Part shown: positions 33,533 to 42,916 of the stretch, one piece after another | Numbering within the stretch: the stretch's first letter is position 1 | Layout: every line of letters begins with the position of its first letter | From: an uncultured Butyricicoccus sp. | GTDB taxonomy: Bacteria; Bacillota; Clostridia; Oscillospirales; Butyricicoccaceae | Direction: 5' to 3' | DNA length: 64,000 nt | Assembly: GCA_959018045.1 (NCBI GenBank) | Contig: CAUEJN010000001.1 | Span: 31,155 to 95,154, forward strand | Made by a program: the position numbers and the translations under genes | The notes under the pieces: model-generated | Told to the model about the DNA's origin: nothing | The model's input: the letters and a program-made list of their open reading frames with translations, nothing else | The model's database searches: none

Positions 33533-34075
33533 ATGTTGAAAAAAGTAATATCAATCTTGTTGGTAGCAATTCTCAGCCTAAACACCGTTCCGATTGCTGG
33601 AGATGTAGAATTAGAAGCATCTCAGCAAAATTCTGAAGAAGAATGCGTTCAGACTGTGGTTAAAAATATTGACTTTACAGTTAACGAGTTGGAAACATAC
33701 TCTGACATGCAAATGGATGAGGTTGGTATTCAATTTGATGGGGACATCTATCAAGAGTTAGATCAATTTGAGCCAATAAAGGAAGAGGCCGTAGGCCAAA
33801 TGACGATTTGTTACTATGACCCGGAAAATCTCGAACAGTTTTACATCCCGAATGTTGAGAAGATTATAGAATTTTCCAAAGCCAATCAAGATTTTTTGAT
33901 TACTTACACAACGGAGAATCAGCAATTTATCATGGCGTATTATCATCCGGATGGTTCTTATGGATTTGCAATGAATCCAGATATTAATACATCAGATCAA
34001 GTGGTTGAATATTCATCTCAGAGTGAAAAGGTAAAAGTATATCAGTTTAGCGGGGGTGGCTTTGAGCGCTTATGA
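33533..34075 (+). pseudogene. AT-rich exported protein gene, N-terminal part, probably frameshifted
   Basis: 180 residues from ATG 33533 (GAAGGGA upstream; an ATG at 33527 overlaps that site). A signal peptide ('MLKKVISILLVAILSLNTVP') is clear; the remainder is acidic and unrecognised. Base composition and codons are far more AT-rich than in the neighbours, as in horizontally acquired DNA. The frame ends in a short tail just after a run of five G (34052-34056). Removing one G joins it seamlessly with the reading frame at 34056-34376, giving a single product of about 287 residues. Confidence 0.65.
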
Positions 34076-34376
34076 TGTTACTGCAACAATCAAAGAAGCG
34101 ATTCAGTTCCCGGAAAGCTGCGTTTATAAAGCAGTGTTAGGCTACTATGGTGATGTCAAGGATGTAACGACATATAAAGGACAATACTGCCGTGTATATC
34201 AGAAAGTAGTGAATGCAAAGTATACATTTGGAAAGAGTATGAGTGATGGAAACAATACATTCGTACGTGAACCAGTTGATGAACCAACAGATGCGAATAC
34301 GGCAATTTCGGAGGCATTACAATTATATAATAGTTGTATTGTTACAAATGGTACGAACACGTATGAGCCGCGATAA
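34056..34376 (+). pseudogene. C-terminal part of the frameshifted AT-rich gene
   Basis: 106 residues in the +1 frame, overlapping the previous reading frame by 20 bases. Its only start is a GTG inside the G5 run with no ribosome site, and it has no signal of its own. 'YKAVLGYYGDVKDVTTYKGQ' and the two Cys-containing segments suggest a small exported domain. I interpret it as the second half of one gene, broken by a one-base insertion or a sequence error. Programmed frameshifting is less likely. Confidence 0.6.
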
Positions 34377-34422
34377 AGTACCTGTTTTCATTAGGATTAG
34401 TAAATTAAAATGACACTTTGAA

Positions 34423-34454
34423 GCAAGGGTCACTTCCGTGGGGGTGACCCTTGC
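34423..34454 (+). other. Hairpin at the right border of the AT-rich island
   Basis: GCAAGGGTCAC (34423-34433) pairs with GTGACCCTTGC (34444-34454). No T-run follows, so it is not a standard terminator. The remainder of 34377-34582 is AT-rich without a gene I can support. Confidence 0.6.
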
Positions 34455-34582
34455 CTGTCGTGTGGATTCATGCGTGTGAATGGATATGCAGCGAATACAA
34501 TGTACAGTTTGTAATCAAGGCCAAATTTGATTACAAGGTAGACAAGCACCGCGAAAAAGTTCAAAAAAATTTGAAAAACCTC

Positions 34583-34611
34583 TTGACATTGCGCGTCCGA
34601 TGCGGTAGACT
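34583..34611 (+). promoter_or_regulatory. S10 operon promoter
   Basis: TTGACA (34583-34588), 17 bases, TAGACT (34606-34611), preceded by an A/T-rich tract at 34550-34580. It is the only strong promoter before rpsJ. Confidence 0.85.
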
Positions 34612-34958
34612 ATTAACGCACCTGTGAGAACAGGCAAGAGCGATGATGCCGGAGATTGCTGGTAGAGACCAGGTAACTTCGGCGGAGTAGGTCCGACAAT
34701 CGGGCGGTTGAGACAACTGCTTATCAAGTAAGCACAATGTTCCTGCGTAAATTCGGGACTATCGGCGCGTGCGCCGGTCAGCCGATGGCACGAACCACTT
34801 GCGCTTTTGTTAAACCGGACCCCGGCATCTTTGTGTGCACTTCCGGTTATTTTCATGCCCTGAGGTGATACACCGGGCGGGGTTGCAGTTTCTCTCCGTA
34901 ACGGGTCGGTACATTGCATTGCATGTACGACTGCAAAATACGAGGAGGAAAATCCAAA
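34612..34958 (+). promoter_or_regulatory. Long structured 5' leader of the S10 operon
   Basis: About 340 bases lie between the promoter and rpsJ without a credible reading frame. Visible hairpins include CTGGT/ACCAG (near 34660), TGCTTA/TAAGCA (34727-34743) and CGGCGCG/CGCCGG with TCGGC/GCCGA flanks (near 34760-34795). S10 operons are often regulated in their leader by a ribosomal protein such as L4; whether that holds here cannot be told from sequence alone. Confidence 0.55.
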
Positions 34959-35270
34959 ATGGCAAACGCTGAAAAGATCCGTATTCGCCTGAAGGCATAC
35001 GACCACGAGCTGATCGACCAGTCCGCAGAGAAGATCGTAGAGACCGCTAAGCGCACCGGCGCTAAGGTTTCCGGCCCGATCCCGCTGCCGACCGAGAAGG
35101 AGATCGTCACCATCCTGCGCGCAGTACACAAGTACAAGGATTCCCGCGAGCAGTTTGAGCGCCGCACCCACAAGCGTCTGATCGACATCCTGAACCCGGC
35201 TCAGAAGACCGTTGAGTCTCTGATGACCCTGGATCTGCCGGCAGGCGTTGAGATCGAGATCAAGCTCTAA
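34959..35270 (+). CDS. rpsJ: Ribosomal protein S10
   Basis: 103 residues, ATG 34959 after CGAGGAGGAAAA. Family features: '[20 protein letters not shown]', '[17 protein letters not shown]', '[12 protein letters not shown]'. It is a 30S head protein and, as NusE, a partner in antitermination. First gene of the ribosomal supercluster; tuf and rpsL/rpsG/fusA are not directly upstream. Confidence 0.98.
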   Translation: MANAEKIRIRLKAYDHELIDQSAEKIVETAKRTGAKVSGPIPLPTEKEIVTILRAVHKYKDSREQFERRTHKRLIDILNPAQKTVESLMTLDLPAGVEIEIKL

Positions 35271-35350
35271 ATCGTTTGATACGTCGTTGCACGCTGCGTT
35301 GCGTATACTTAGATACGCGGCCTCGCGTGCGCCTAGTCTGAAACGATTTA
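35268..35350 (+). other. Inverted repeat enclosing the rpsJ-rplC spacer
   Basis: TAAATCGTTT (35268-35277, containing the rpsJ stop) and AAACGATTTA (35341-35350) are perfect complements, with inner pairing such as GCGTATAC/ATACGC. The spacer from 35271 to 35486 holds no gene. It may act as mRNA processing or stability structure between rpsJ and rplC. Confidence 0.6.
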
Positions 35351-35486
35351 AAATTATCTCACTTTCGCACACACTCCGCGGACTTTAACCCAATCCGCGG
35401 GTTGTTCACCTAGCCGCCATCTGGAGCGGCGGGGTCAAGTTGGCGGTTCCGCCCGTCAACCAATAACCTTTAAGGAGGAAAAACGT

Positions 35487-36185
35487 ATGAAGAAAGCAAT
35501 CATCGGCAAGAAGATTGGTATGACCCAGATCTTCGACGCTGAGGGCAAGGTAATCCCGGTTACCGTCATCGAGGCAGGTCCCTGCGTCGTAACTCAGCTC
35601 AAGACCGAGGAAAAGGAAGGCTACAACGCTGTACAGATGGGCTTCCAGGACGTTAAGGAAAAGAAGCTCAACAAGCCGCAGATGGGCCACCTGAAGAAGG
35701 CTGGCGAGGCTGTCAAGAAGTACCTGAAGGAGTTCCGTTTCGACGACTGCTCCATGTTCCAGGTTGGCGACACCATCAAGGCTGATATGTTCGCAGAGGG
35801 CGATTACGTAGACGTAACCGGTATCTCCAAGGGTAAGGGCTACGCCGGCGTTATCAAGCGCTGGAACGCAGGCCGCTCCCCGATGAGCCACGGTGCTGGC
35901 CCGATGCATCGCCATCAGGGTTCCATGGGCGCTTGCTCTGACCCGTCCAAGATCATGAAGGGCAAGATGATGCCTGGTCACCTGGGCGCTGAGCAGGTTA
36001 CCATCCAGAACCTGGACGTTGTCAAGGTTGACGCAGAGATGAACCTGATCGCTGTTCGTGGCGCTGTTCCCGGCCCCAAGGGCGGTATCGTATTCCTGAA
36101 GAATACCGTCAAGAACAACCGCGTTGCCAAGGGTCCGGCTGCCGCAGTCAGCAAGAACCCGCAGAAGGCTTCGGCCAGAAAGTAA
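35487..36185 (+). CDS. rplC: Ribosomal protein L3
   Basis: 232 residues, ATG after AAGGAGGAAAAACGT. '[20 protein letters not shown]' at the start and '[20 protein letters not shown]' in the centre, with the long loop '[18 protein letters not shown]', identify L3, which binds 23S rRNA next to the peptidyl transferase centre. It is separated from rpsJ by the unusual 216-base hairpin spacer. Confidence 0.98.
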   Translation: MKKAIIGKKIGMTQIFDAEGKVIPVTVIEAGPCVVTQLKTEEKEGYNAVQMGFQDVKEKKLNKPQMGHLKKAGEAVKKYLKEFRFDDCSMFQVGDTIKADMFAEGDYVDVTGISKGKGYAGVIKRWNAGRSPMSHGAGPMHRHQGSMGACSDPSKIMKGKMMPGHLGAEQVTIQNLDVVKVDAEMNLIAVRGAVPGPKGGIVFLKNTVKNNRVAKGPAAAVSKNPQKASARK

Positions 36186-36204
36186 GGGGAGGAGGAAATA
36201 AGTC

Positions 36205-36828
36205 ATGCCTACCGTTAAGGTTTACAATATGGCCGGTCAGCAGACCGGCGAGATGGAGCTCAACGCCGCAGTATTCGGCATCGAGCCCAACGTACCCGCT
36301 ATGCACGCAGCAGTCAAGAACTACCTGGCTAACTGCCGTCAGGGTACGCAGTCCACGCTCACCCGTTCCGAGGTTCGCGGCGGCGGCATCAAGCCGTGGC
36401 GCCAGAAGGGCACCGGCCGCGCTCGTCAGGGCTCGATCCGTGCACCCCAGTGGACGCACGGCGGTATCGCTCTGGGCCCCAAGCCCCGTTCTTACCGCTA
36501 CAGCCTGAACAAGAAGCTGAAGCGCCTGGCAATGCTGTCCGCACTGTCCGCTAAGGCTCAGGCGGGCGAGATGATCGTCGTTGACGGTCTGGATATGGGC
36601 GAGATCAAGACCAAGACCTTCGCTGGCTTCCTCAAGTCTGTTGAGTCCACCGGCAAGGCTCTGGTTGTTACCCCCGAGGTTCGCAAGAACATCGTAAAGT
36701 CCGCTGCTAACATCCCGGGCGTTCGCACCACCATCGCGTCCACCCTCAATGTTTACGACATCCTCAACGCAGACCTGTTCATCATGGACAAGGATGCGGT
36801 ACAGAAGCTCGAGGAGGTATACGCATAA
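36205..36828 (+). CDS. rplD: Ribosomal protein L4
   Basis: 207 residues. '[20 protein letters not shown]' and '[18 protein letters not shown]' form the extended loop that lines the exit tunnel. L4 is the classic autoregulator of S10 operons. The stop overlaps the rplW start as TAATG. Confidence 0.98.
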   Translation: MPTVKVYNMAGQQTGEMELNAAVFGIEPNVPAMHAAVKNYLANCRQGTQSTLTRSEVRGGGIKPWRQKGTGRARQGSIRAPQWTHGGIALGPKPRSYRYSLNKKLKRLAMLSALSAKAQAGEMIVVDGLDMGEIKTKTFAGFLKSVESTGKALVVTPEVRKNIVKSAANIPGVRTTIASTLNVYDILNADLFIMDKDAVQKLEEVYA

Positions 36829-37121
36829 TGAAATTCGCACATGACGTAATCAGAAAGCCTGTTATCACCGAGCGTTCTATGTCCGGTCTGGCTGAGAACA
36901 AGTACGTGTTCGAGGTTGCTCCCGGCGCAGGCAAGATCGAGATCAAGAAGGCTGTCGAAGAGATCTTCGGCGTAAAGGTTGCTAAGGTTAACACCGTAAA
37001 GCTGCCCGGCAAGTGGAAGCGCATGGGCGTTTACACCGGCAAGACCGCTGCTAAGAAGAAGGCAATCGTCACCCTGACCGACGATTCCAAGAAGATCGAG
37101 ATCTTCGAGAACATGATGTAA
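36828..37121 (+). CDS. rplW: Ribosomal protein L23
   Basis: 97 residues, coupled to rplD by a one-base overlap; its ribosome site GAGGAGGT is inside rplD. '[16 protein letters not shown]' and '[15 protein letters not shown]' match L23, at the tunnel exit where trigger factor and SRP dock. A 160-base spacer with a GGACTCC/GGAGTCC hairpin follows. Confidence 0.97.
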   Translation: MKFAHDVIRKPVITERSMSGLAENKYVFEVAPGAGKIEIKKAVEEIFGVKVAKVNTVKLPGKWKRMGVYTGKTAAKKKAIVTLTDDSKKIEIFENMM

Positions 37122-37281
37122 GTTCCGGCGCGTCCCACTCTTAAATAAGAGAGGGAAACCGTTCGGACGCGGCACGGAGGGCGCAAAAAACAGTGTCCTC
37201 CACCGCAAAAGGACTCCCGGAGTCCGGTTATGGGGAAAGCACCCCGATAAGAAAGCATATGATTTAAGGAGTTGAAATCAA

Positions 37282-38115
37282 ATGGCGATCAAGACTTTCA
37301 ACCCGACGACCCCGTCCCGCAGAAACATGACCGTTCTGTCTTTCAAGGGTCTGTCTAAGGTGAAGCCCGAGAAGAGCCTTCTCGTAAAGCTCAAGAAGAC
37401 CGCCGGCCGCAACAGCTACGGCCGCATCACCGTCCGTCATCATGGCGGCGGCAACAAGCAGAAGTACCGTATCATCGACTTCAAGCGTCAGAAGATGGAG
37501 ATGCCCGCTACCGTCATGACCCTGGAGTACGATCCGAACCGCTCTGCTAACATCGCGCTCATCCAGTACGAGGATGGCGTTAAGGCATATATCCTCGCTC
37601 CCGAGGGTCTGAAGATCGGCGACAAGGTCGTATCTTCCGCAACCGCGGACATCAAGCCCGGCAACTGCCTGCCGATCGCTAACATCCCGGTTGGTACCAT
37701 CATCCACAACATCGAGCTGTATCCTGGCAAGGGTGCGCAGCTGGTTCGCTCCGCAGGCGTTGCTGCACAGCTGATGGCAAAGGAGAACGGCAAGGCACAG
37801 GTTCGCCTGCCCTCCGGCGAAGTTCGTTACGTTCGCCTCGACTGCAAGGCTACCATCGGCCAGGTCGGCAACCAGGATCACTCCAACGTACAGCTGGGTA
37901 AGGCTGGCCGTACCCGTCATATGGGTATCCGCCCGACCGTCCGCGGTTCTGTTATGAACCCCTGCGATCACCCGCATGGTGGTGGTGAGGGTAAGAGCCC
38001 GATCGGCCGTCCCTCTCCGGTTACCCCGTGGGGCAAGCCGGCTATGGGTTACAAGACCCGCAAGAAGAATCACCGCACCGACAAGCAGATTGTCAAGCGT
38101 CGTAACGGCAAGTAA
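37282..38115 (+). CDS. rplB: Ribosomal protein L2
   Basis: 277 residues. '[20 protein letters not shown]', '[20 protein letters not shown]' (with the conserved His near 230) and the basic C-terminus '[17 protein letters not shown]' identify L2, needed for subunit association and peptidyl transfer. Confidence 0.99.
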   Translation: MAIKTFNPTTPSRRNMTVLSFKGLSKVKPEKSLLVKLKKTAGRNSYGRITVRHHGGGNKQKYRIIDFKRQKMEMPATVMTLEYDPNRSANIALIQYEDGVKAYILAPEGLKIGDKVVSSATADIKPGNCLPIANIPVGTIIHNIELYPGKGAQLVRSAGVAAQLMAKENGKAQVRLPSGEVRYVRLDCKATIGQVGNQDHSNVQLGKAGRTRHMGIRPTVRGSVMNPCDHPHGGGEGKSPIGRPSPVTPWGKPAMGYKTRKKNHRTDKQIVKRRNGK

Positions 38116-38133
38116 GGAAAGGAGACTTAAAAC

Positions 38134-38415
38134 ATGGGCAGAAGCATTAAGAAGGGCCCTTTTGTGGCTCCTGAGCTTTACAAAAGAGTCGTTGCAATGA
38201 ACGAGGCAGGCGAAAAGAAGGTCGTTAAGACCTGGTCTCGTGCCTCCACCATTTTCCCGGAATTCGTTGGCCACACCATCGCAGTGCATGACGGCCGCAA
38301 GCACGTTCCGGTATATGTGACCGAAGACATGGTAGGTCATAAGCTGGGCGAGTTCGCGCCGACCCGTACCTACAAGGGTCACGCGGGCAGCAAGACCTCC
38401 AACAACGGTAAGTAA
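38134..38415 (+). CDS. rpsS: Ribosomal protein S19
   Basis: 93 residues. '[20 protein letters not shown]' and '[20 protein letters not shown]' are typical of S19 in the 30S head. 18 bases after rplB with GGAAAGGAG. Confidence 0.98.
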   Translation: MGRSIKKGPFVAPELYKRVVAMNEAGEKKVVKTWSRASTIFPEFVGHTIAVHDGRKHVPVYVTEDMVGHKLGEFAPTRTYKGHAGSKTSNNGK

Positions 38416-38431
38416 GGGGAGGTAAGAACAA

Positions 38432-38767
38432 ATGGAAGCAAGAGCAATTGTTAGAAATGTCCGCATGACCCCCCGCAAGATGAAGCTCATCTGTGACCTC
38501 ATCCGCGGTAAGGACGCTGGCACCGCAATGGCTATCATTATGAACACCCCGAAGGCTGCCTCTGAGGTTATGGCAAAGCTCCTCAAGAGCGCTGTAGCTA
38601 ACGCAGAGAACAACCACGGCATGGACACCGACAATCTGTATGTCAAGGAAGTCCATGTAGCACCCGGCCCGATCATGAAGCGCGTTATGCCGCGTGCACA
38701 GGGCCGTGCATTCCGCATCCTGAAGAGAACCTCTCATGTCACTCTGGTTCTCGCAGAGAAAGAATAA
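38432..38767 (+). CDS. rplV: Ribosomal protein L22
   Basis: 111 residues. '[18 protein letters not shown]' and the tunnel hairpin '[20 protein letters not shown]' are diagnostic. Confidence 0.98.
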   Translation: MEARAIVRNVRMTPRKMKLICDLIRGKDAGTAMAIIMNTPKAASEVMAKLLKSAVANAENNHGMDTDNLYVKEVHVAPGPIMKRVMPRAQGRAFRILKRTSHVTLVLAEKE

Positions 38768-38781
38768 GGGGAGGTTAAACA

Positions 38782-39546
38782 ATGGGCCAGAAAGTTAATC
38801 CGCACGGTCTCCGTGTAGGCGTAATCAAGAATTGGGATTCCCGTTGGTTCGCAAAGGACGCACAGTTCGGCGATCTCCTCGTGGAAGACTACAACATCCG
38901 TAAGGTTCTGAAGAAGAAGCTGTACGACGCAGGCGTTGCAGCAATCGAGATCGAGCGTACCCAGAAGGACGTTAAGATCATCCTTCAGGTTGCACGTCCG
39001 GGTCTGGTTATCGGCAAGGGCGGCGAGCTGATCGAGAAGCTGCAGGCTGAGATGAGCAAGATGATCGCAAAGCCGGTCAAGATCTCCATCATCGAGCTGA
39101 AGAACCCCGACACCAACGCTCAGCTGGTTGCAGAGAACATTGCTTCTCAGCTGGAGAAGCGTATCTCCTTCCGCCGCGCAATGAAGCAGTCCATGGGCCG
39201 CGCAATGCGTATGGGTGCGAAGGGCATCAAGACCTGCTGCTCCGGCCGTCTGGGCGGTGCAGAAATCGCACGTACCGAGCACTACCACGAGGGTACCATC
39301 CCGCTGCAGACTCTGCGTGCAGACATCGACTACGGTTTTGCTGAGGCAAACACCACCTATGGTAAGATCGGTGTCAAGGTTTGGATTTACAAGGGCGAAG
39401 TCCTGACCGGCGGTCCCCGTCTGGGCCGTTCGATCGAGGCGCCGAAGCCCGCTTTCGAGCGCCGCGACCGCCGCGACCGCCGCAATGGCGACCGTCGCAA
39501 CGGTGACCGTCGTCGCGCACCGCGTCAGGAAGGAGGCAACCGCTAA
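38782..39546 (+). CDS. rpsC: Ribosomal protein S3 with extended basic tail
   Basis: 254 residues. The KH domain ('[20 protein letters not shown]') and the C-terminal S3 domain ('[20 protein letters not shown]') are complete. The last ~35 residues are a repetitive Arg/Asp/Asn tail ('[18 protein letters not shown]'), somewhat longer and more repetitive than usual. The stop overlaps the rplP start by one base. Confidence 0.98.
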   Translation: MGQKVNPHGLRVGVIKNWDSRWFAKDAQFGDLLVEDYNIRKVLKKKLYDAGVAAIEIERTQKDVKIILQVARPGLVIGKGGELIEKLQAEMSKMIAKPVKISIIELKNPDTNAQLVAENIASQLEKRISFRRAMKQSMGRAMRMGAKGIKTCCSGRLGGAEIARTEHYHEGTIPLQTLRADIDYGFAEANTTYGKIGVKVWIYKGEVLTGGPRLGRSIEAPKPAFERRDRRDRRNGDRRNGDRRRAPRQEGGNR

Positions 39547-39974
39547 TGCTGCTCCCCAAGAGAGTTAAATATCGTCGCGTACACAGAGGCCGCCTGAAGG
39601 GCAAGGCTTCCCGCGGCAACTTCGTTGCATACGGTGATTACGGCATTGCGGCAACTGAGCCCGCATGGATCACCTCGAACCAGATCGAGGCAGCCCGTAT
39701 CGCTATGACCCGTTACACCAAGCGTGGTGGTAAGGTCTGGATCAAGATTTTCCCCGACAAGCCGGTTACCGAGAAGCCTGCTGAGACCCGAATGGGTTCC
39801 GGTAAGGGCTCTCCGGAGTACTGGGTAGCTGTTGTAAAGCCGGGCCGCGTTCTCTTCGAGATCGCTGGTGTTTCCGAGGAGGTTGCTCGTGAGGCACTGC
39901 GTCTGGCAAGCCACAAGCTGCCGGTCAAGACCAAGTTTGTAGCCCGTGAGACTAAGATTGGTGGTGAAGAATGA
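39546..39974 (+). CDS. rplP: Ribosomal protein L16
   Basis: 142 residues. '[20 protein letters not shown]' and '[20 protein letters not shown]' are family signatures; L16 organises the A-site tRNA elbow. Translationally coupled on both sides (TAATG with rpsC, ATGA with rpmC). Confidence 0.98.
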   Translation: MLLPKRVKYRRVHRGRLKGKASRGNFVAYGDYGIAATEPAWITSNQIEAARIAMTRYTKRGGKVWIKIFPDKPVTEKPAETRMGSGKGSPEYWVAVVKPGRVLFEIAGVSEEVAREALRLASHKLPVKTKFVARETKIGGEE

Positions 39975-40171
39975 TGAAGGCAAAAGAGATTAGAGAGATG
40001 AGCGCCGCTGAGCTCGAGACCAAGATCGCGGAGCTGAAGAAGGACCTCTTTAACCTGAGACTTCAGCATGCTACCAACCAGCTTGACAACACCAACAAGA
40101 TTTCCGAGGTTAAGCGCGATATCGCGCGTGTCAACACCGTTCTCCGCGAGCTTCAGCTTGCGGGCAAGTAA
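39971..40171 (+). CDS. rpmC: Ribosomal protein L29
   Basis: 66 residues, overlapping rplP by four bases. '[20 protein letters not shown]' and '[15 protein letters not shown]' give the antiparallel helices of L29. The second Met codon at 39974 is an alternative start. Confidence 0.97.
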   Translation: MMKAKEIREMSAAELETKIAELKKDLFNLRLQHATNQLDNTNKISEVKRDIARVNTVLRELQLAGK

Positions 40172-40186
40172 GGGAGGTAAGCGAAG

Positions 40187-40444
40187 TTGAGCGAGAGAGC
40201 GTTACGCAAGACCAGAGTCGGCAAGGTCGTATCCGACAAGATGGACAAGACCATTGTCGTTGCTATCGAGGACAGCGTTCAGCATCCTCTGTATAAGAAG
40301 GTTATGAAGAGAACCTATAAGCTGAAGGCACACGATGAAAACAACGAGTGCAAGATCGGCGATAAGGTTAAGGTTATGGAGACCCGCCCGCTGTCCAAGG
40401 ACAAGCGCTGGAGACTGGTCGAAGTGATCGAGAAGGCTAAGTAA
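40187..40444 (+). CDS. rpsQ: Ribosomal protein S17
   Basis: 85 residues with a TTG start (40187) six to seven bases after AGGGAGGT. '[20 protein letters not shown]' and '[20 protein letters not shown]' identify S17, an early 30S assembly protein. Confidence 0.97.
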   Translation: MSERALRKTRVGKVVSDKMDKTIVVAIEDSVQHPLYKKVMKRTYKLKAHDENNECKIGDKVKVMETRPLSKDKRWRLVEVIEKAK

Positions 40445-40458
40445 GGAGGAGCGCACAC

Positions 40459-40827
40459 ATGATTCAGCAGGAAACTTTTCTGCGCGCGGCTGACAACAGC
40501 GGCGCAAAGGAGCTGAAGTGCATTCGTGTTCTCGGCGGCTCCACCCGTAAGTACGGCAACATCGGCGACGTTATCGTCTGCTCCGTCCGCAAGGCAACCC
40601 CGGGCGGCGGCGTCAAGAAGGGCGACGTTGTCAAGGCTGTTATCGTCCGCTCTGTCAAGGGCCTGCGCCGCGCGGACGGCAGCTACATCCGCTTCGACGA
40701 GAACGCGGCTGTCATCATCAAGGAAGATAAGAACCCCAGAGGTACCCGTATCTTTGGGCCCGTTGCACGCGAGCTGCGCGACAAGGACTACATGAAGATC
40801 CTGTCTCTGGCTCCCGAAGTACTGTAA
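40459..40827 (+). CDS. rplN: Ribosomal protein L14
   Basis: 122 residues. '[20 protein letters not shown]', '[11 protein letters not shown]' and '[20 protein letters not shown]' are conserved L14 segments at the subunit interface. Confidence 0.98.
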   Translation: MIQQETFLRAADNSGAKELKCIRVLGGSTRKYGNIGDVIVCSVRKATPGGGVKKGDVVKAVIVRSVKGLRRADGSYIRFDENAAVIIKEDKNPRGTRIFGPVARELRDKDYMKILSLAPEVL

Positions 40828-40842
40828 GGAGGTCCCCGAAAC

Positions 40843-41160
40843 ATGAATACTCTGCATCTCAAGACGGGCGACACCGCAGTTGTCCTCTCCGGTAAGGAGA
40901 AGGGCAAGCAGGGCAAGGTTCTGTCCGTTAACCCGAAGAAGGGCATGGTAGTCGTAGAGGGTGTCAACATGATCACCTGCCACCAGAAGCCCCGCCGCCA
41001 GGGTGAGACCGGCGGCATCGTAAAGCGCGAGGGCGCACTGCGCGCTTGCAAGCTGATGAAGGTTTGCCCGAAGTGCGGCAAGCCCACCCGCCCCGCTGCC
41101 AAGATTCTTGAGAACGGCCAGAAGGTTGCCGTTTGCAAGAAGTGCGGCGAGACCATTTAA
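40843..41160 (+). CDS. rplX: Ribosomal protein L24
   Basis: 105 residues. The KOW motif ('GDTAVVLSGKEKGKQGKVLS') is followed by a C-terminal pair of CxxC knuckles ('CPKCGKPTRP', 'CKKCGE') typical of the zinc-binding form. L24 starts 50S assembly. Confidence 0.98.
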   Translation: MNTLHLKTGDTAVVLSGKEKGKQGKVLSVNPKKGMVVVEGVNMITCHQKPRRQGETGGIVKREGALRACKLMKVCPKCGKPTRPAAKILENGQKVAVCKKCGETI

Positions 41161-41176
41161 GGAGGAGGTTTAACTT

Positions 41177-41719
41177 ATGCCCAGACTGAAAGATAAGTAC
41201 GTCGCAGAGGTTGCACCTGCTCTGATGAAGAAGTTCGAGTACAAGAGCACCATGCAGATCCCGAAGATCGACAAGATCATCGTTAACTGCGGCTGCGGCA
41301 AGGAAGCAAACGGCAACGCTAAGGTTCTCGAGGCAGTTGTCCGCGACCTGACCACCATCACCGGCCAGAAGGCAGTTGTTACCACTGCTAAGAAGTCGGT
41401 TGCAAACTTCAAGCTCCGTGAGGGCATGCCGGTAGGCGCAAAGGTTACCCTGCGCTCCGACCGCATGTGGGAGTTCCTGGATCGTCTGTTCAACGTGGCT
41501 CTGCCCCGTGTACGTGACTTCCGTGGTATCTCCGCGAACTCTTTCGACGGCCGCGGCAACTACGCATTCGGCCTGAAGGAGCAGCTGATTTTCCCGGAAA
41601 TCTCCTACGATCAGATCGACAAGGTTCGTGGTATGGATATCATCATCTGCACCACTGCCAACACTGACGAAGAAGCTCGCGAGCTGCTGACCCTGATGGG
41701 CGCTCCGTTCGCGAAGTAA
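41177..41719 (+). CDS. rplE: Ribosomal protein L5
   Basis: 180 residues. '[20 protein letters not shown]', '[20 protein letters not shown]' and '[17 protein letters not shown]' define L5, which carries 5S rRNA into the central protuberance. Confidence 0.98.
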   Translation: MPRLKDKYVAEVAPALMKKFEYKSTMQIPKIDKIIVNCGCGKEANGNAKVLEAVVRDLTTITGQKAVVTTAKKSVANFKLREGMPVGAKVTLRSDRMWEFLDRLFNVALPRVRDFRGISANSFDGRGNYAFGLKEQLIFPEISYDQIDKVRGMDIIICTTANTDEEARELLTLMGAPFAK

Positions 41720-41735
41720 GAAGGAGGAGAATTCA

Positions 41736-41921
41736 ATGGCTAAGAAGGCAATGGTACTCAAGCAGCAGAAGACTCCGAAGTTCTCGACTCGTCAGTACAA
41801 CCGCTGCAAGATCTGCGGCCGTCCGCACGCTTACCTGCGTGATTTCGGTATCTGCCGTATCTGCTTCCGTGAGCTGGCTTACAAGGGCCAGATCCCGGGC
41901 GTTCGCAAGGCTTCCTGGTAA
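41736..41921 (+). CDS. rpsN: Ribosomal protein S14, zinc-binding short type
   Basis: 61 residues with four zinc ligands in '[20 protein letters not shown]'. This is the short C+ form. It ends the first half of the spc region: a terminator follows, which is unusual because rpsH normally comes next within a few bases. Confidence 0.98.
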   Translation: MAKKAMVLKQQKTPKFSTRQYNRCKICGRPHAYLRDFGICRICFRELAYKGQIPGVRKASW

Positions 41922-41948
41922 GCTACGCGATTTAAGCGATTATACAAA

Positions 41949-41978
41949 GCCGCACAGCATACGCTGTGCGGCTTTTTT
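41949..41978 (+). terminator. Strong terminator inside the spc region
   Basis: GCCGCACAGC, ATAC, GCTGTGCGGC (41949-41972) followed by TTTTTT. It separates rpsN from rpsH transcription. Confidence 0.95.
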
Positions 41979-42007
41979 GTGCTTCAAAGGGTCATTTCAG
42001 AAAACGA

Positions 42008-42036
42008 TTGACAGGATATTTAGTATAGTATATTAT
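42008..42036 (+). promoter_or_regulatory. Promoter of the inserted small genes
   Basis: TTGACA (42008-42013), 17 bases, TATTAT (42031-42036), in AT-rich DNA 50 bases before the first small gene. Confidence 0.8.
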
Positions 42037-42085
42037 AGGGATAAGGAATAGTCGGTGTATACTTGTGTAGGCTGTGAGGTGTATC

Positions 42086-42256
42086 ATGGAGTTGCTTGGT
42101 CTTTTTGCAGCGTTCATTATGCCAATTTTACTCGCGCTTTTGAGTTATCGCATCGTGAATCATAAACCATTTGGCTGGGTGGTTTTTGGCATGGCACTTG
42201 CATCATCTGCAATGTGGCAAAGCCTAAACCATGCAATCTATTATTTGTGGCAATAA
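42086..42256 (+). CDS. Small two-helix membrane protein
   Basis: 56 residues from ATG 42086, behind TGAGGTG. Almost wholly hydrophobic, with one helix at 'LLGLFAAFIMPILLALLSYR' and another at 'FGWVVFGMALASSAMWQ'. No family recognised. First gene of the DNA inserted between rpsN and rpsH. Confidence 0.6.
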   Translation: MELLGLFAAFIMPILLALLSYRIVNHKPFGWVVFGMALASSAMWQSLNHAIYYLWQ

Positions 42257-42309
42257 ACGACGGATTCAAGCAGAACGCACGTATTTCAAAGGAAAACGAG
42301 GTGTTTACA

Positions 42310-42756
42310 TTGCGTCGAACGGTGTCGATTGTGGTAGTCGCAGCATGCGCTGCCTTGATTGTCGGGCTTTTTGTCTGGACGCGGTCGTTTCGCACTGCGC
42401 CGAGTGAGTATGCGTCGGCTGTGCCGGTGAGCGGCGTAACTTGGCAGATACAGCCTGACCAGACGCAGCTGGACTGGAGCATGTACAACGAGAGTGGCGC
42501 AGATTTGCTGTTTGGTGAGCAAATGGCGCTGGAATATCGCAAGGACGGAACTTGGGTGGAAGTGCTGACACGCCTGAGCCGTCGCGCCTCGGAACGTTCA
42601 TATACCGCCATGGGACGAGAGTGCCCGAACGGGGAAAGCACACAGGGAACATTTTCTTTGAATGAATACCCGGCACTTCGCGCGGGGATGTATCGTCTGG
42701 TCATCCCGTTGGATGATGGACAAGCACTGTTCAGTCAATCGTTTATGATCTCCTGA
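42310..42756 (+). CDS. Membrane-anchored protein with bacterial Ig-like domain
   Basis: 148 residues from TTG 42310 after ACGAGGTG (GTG 42301 is the alternative). One N-terminal helix ('TVSIVVVAACAALIVGLFVW') is followed by an extracellular beta-sandwich. 'MYNESGADLLFGEQMALEYR', 'DGTWVEV' and 'PALRAGMYRLVIPLDDG' match the pattern of bacterial Ig-like domains of the Big_14 type, common in small clostridial lipoproteins. Function unknown. Confidence 0.68.
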   Translation: MRRTVSIVVVAACAALIVGLFVWTRSFRTAPSEYASAVPVSGVTWQIQPDQTQLDWSMYNESGADLLFGEQMALEYRKDGTWVEVLTRLSRRASERSYTAMGRECPNGESTQGTFSLNEYPALRAGMYRLVIPLDDGQALFSQSFMIS

Positions 42757-42763
42757 TTACGAA

Positions 42764-42789
42764 AAAGACGCCCGCAAGGCGTCTTTTTT
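42764..42789 (+). terminator. Terminator of the Ig-like gene
   Basis: AAAGACGCC, CGCAA, GGCGTCTTT (42764-42787) in a T-run. Confidence 0.9.
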
Positions 42790-42837
42790 TGCTGTATGGT
42801 ATTTTATGAGTTTTCACACAATTTTGCCCGATCTGTC

Positions 42838-42866
42838 TTGCAATTTCCGGAAAAATCGTCCATGAT
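42838..42866 (+). promoter_or_regulatory. Possible promoter of the third small gene
   Basis: TTGCAA (42838-42843), 17 bases, CATGAT (42861-42866). Confidence 0.5.
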
Positions 42867-42916
42867 AGAGGTAATGGATATTTCCCGGGGTCAGGAAAGA
42901 AAGAGGTGTTTTGATT

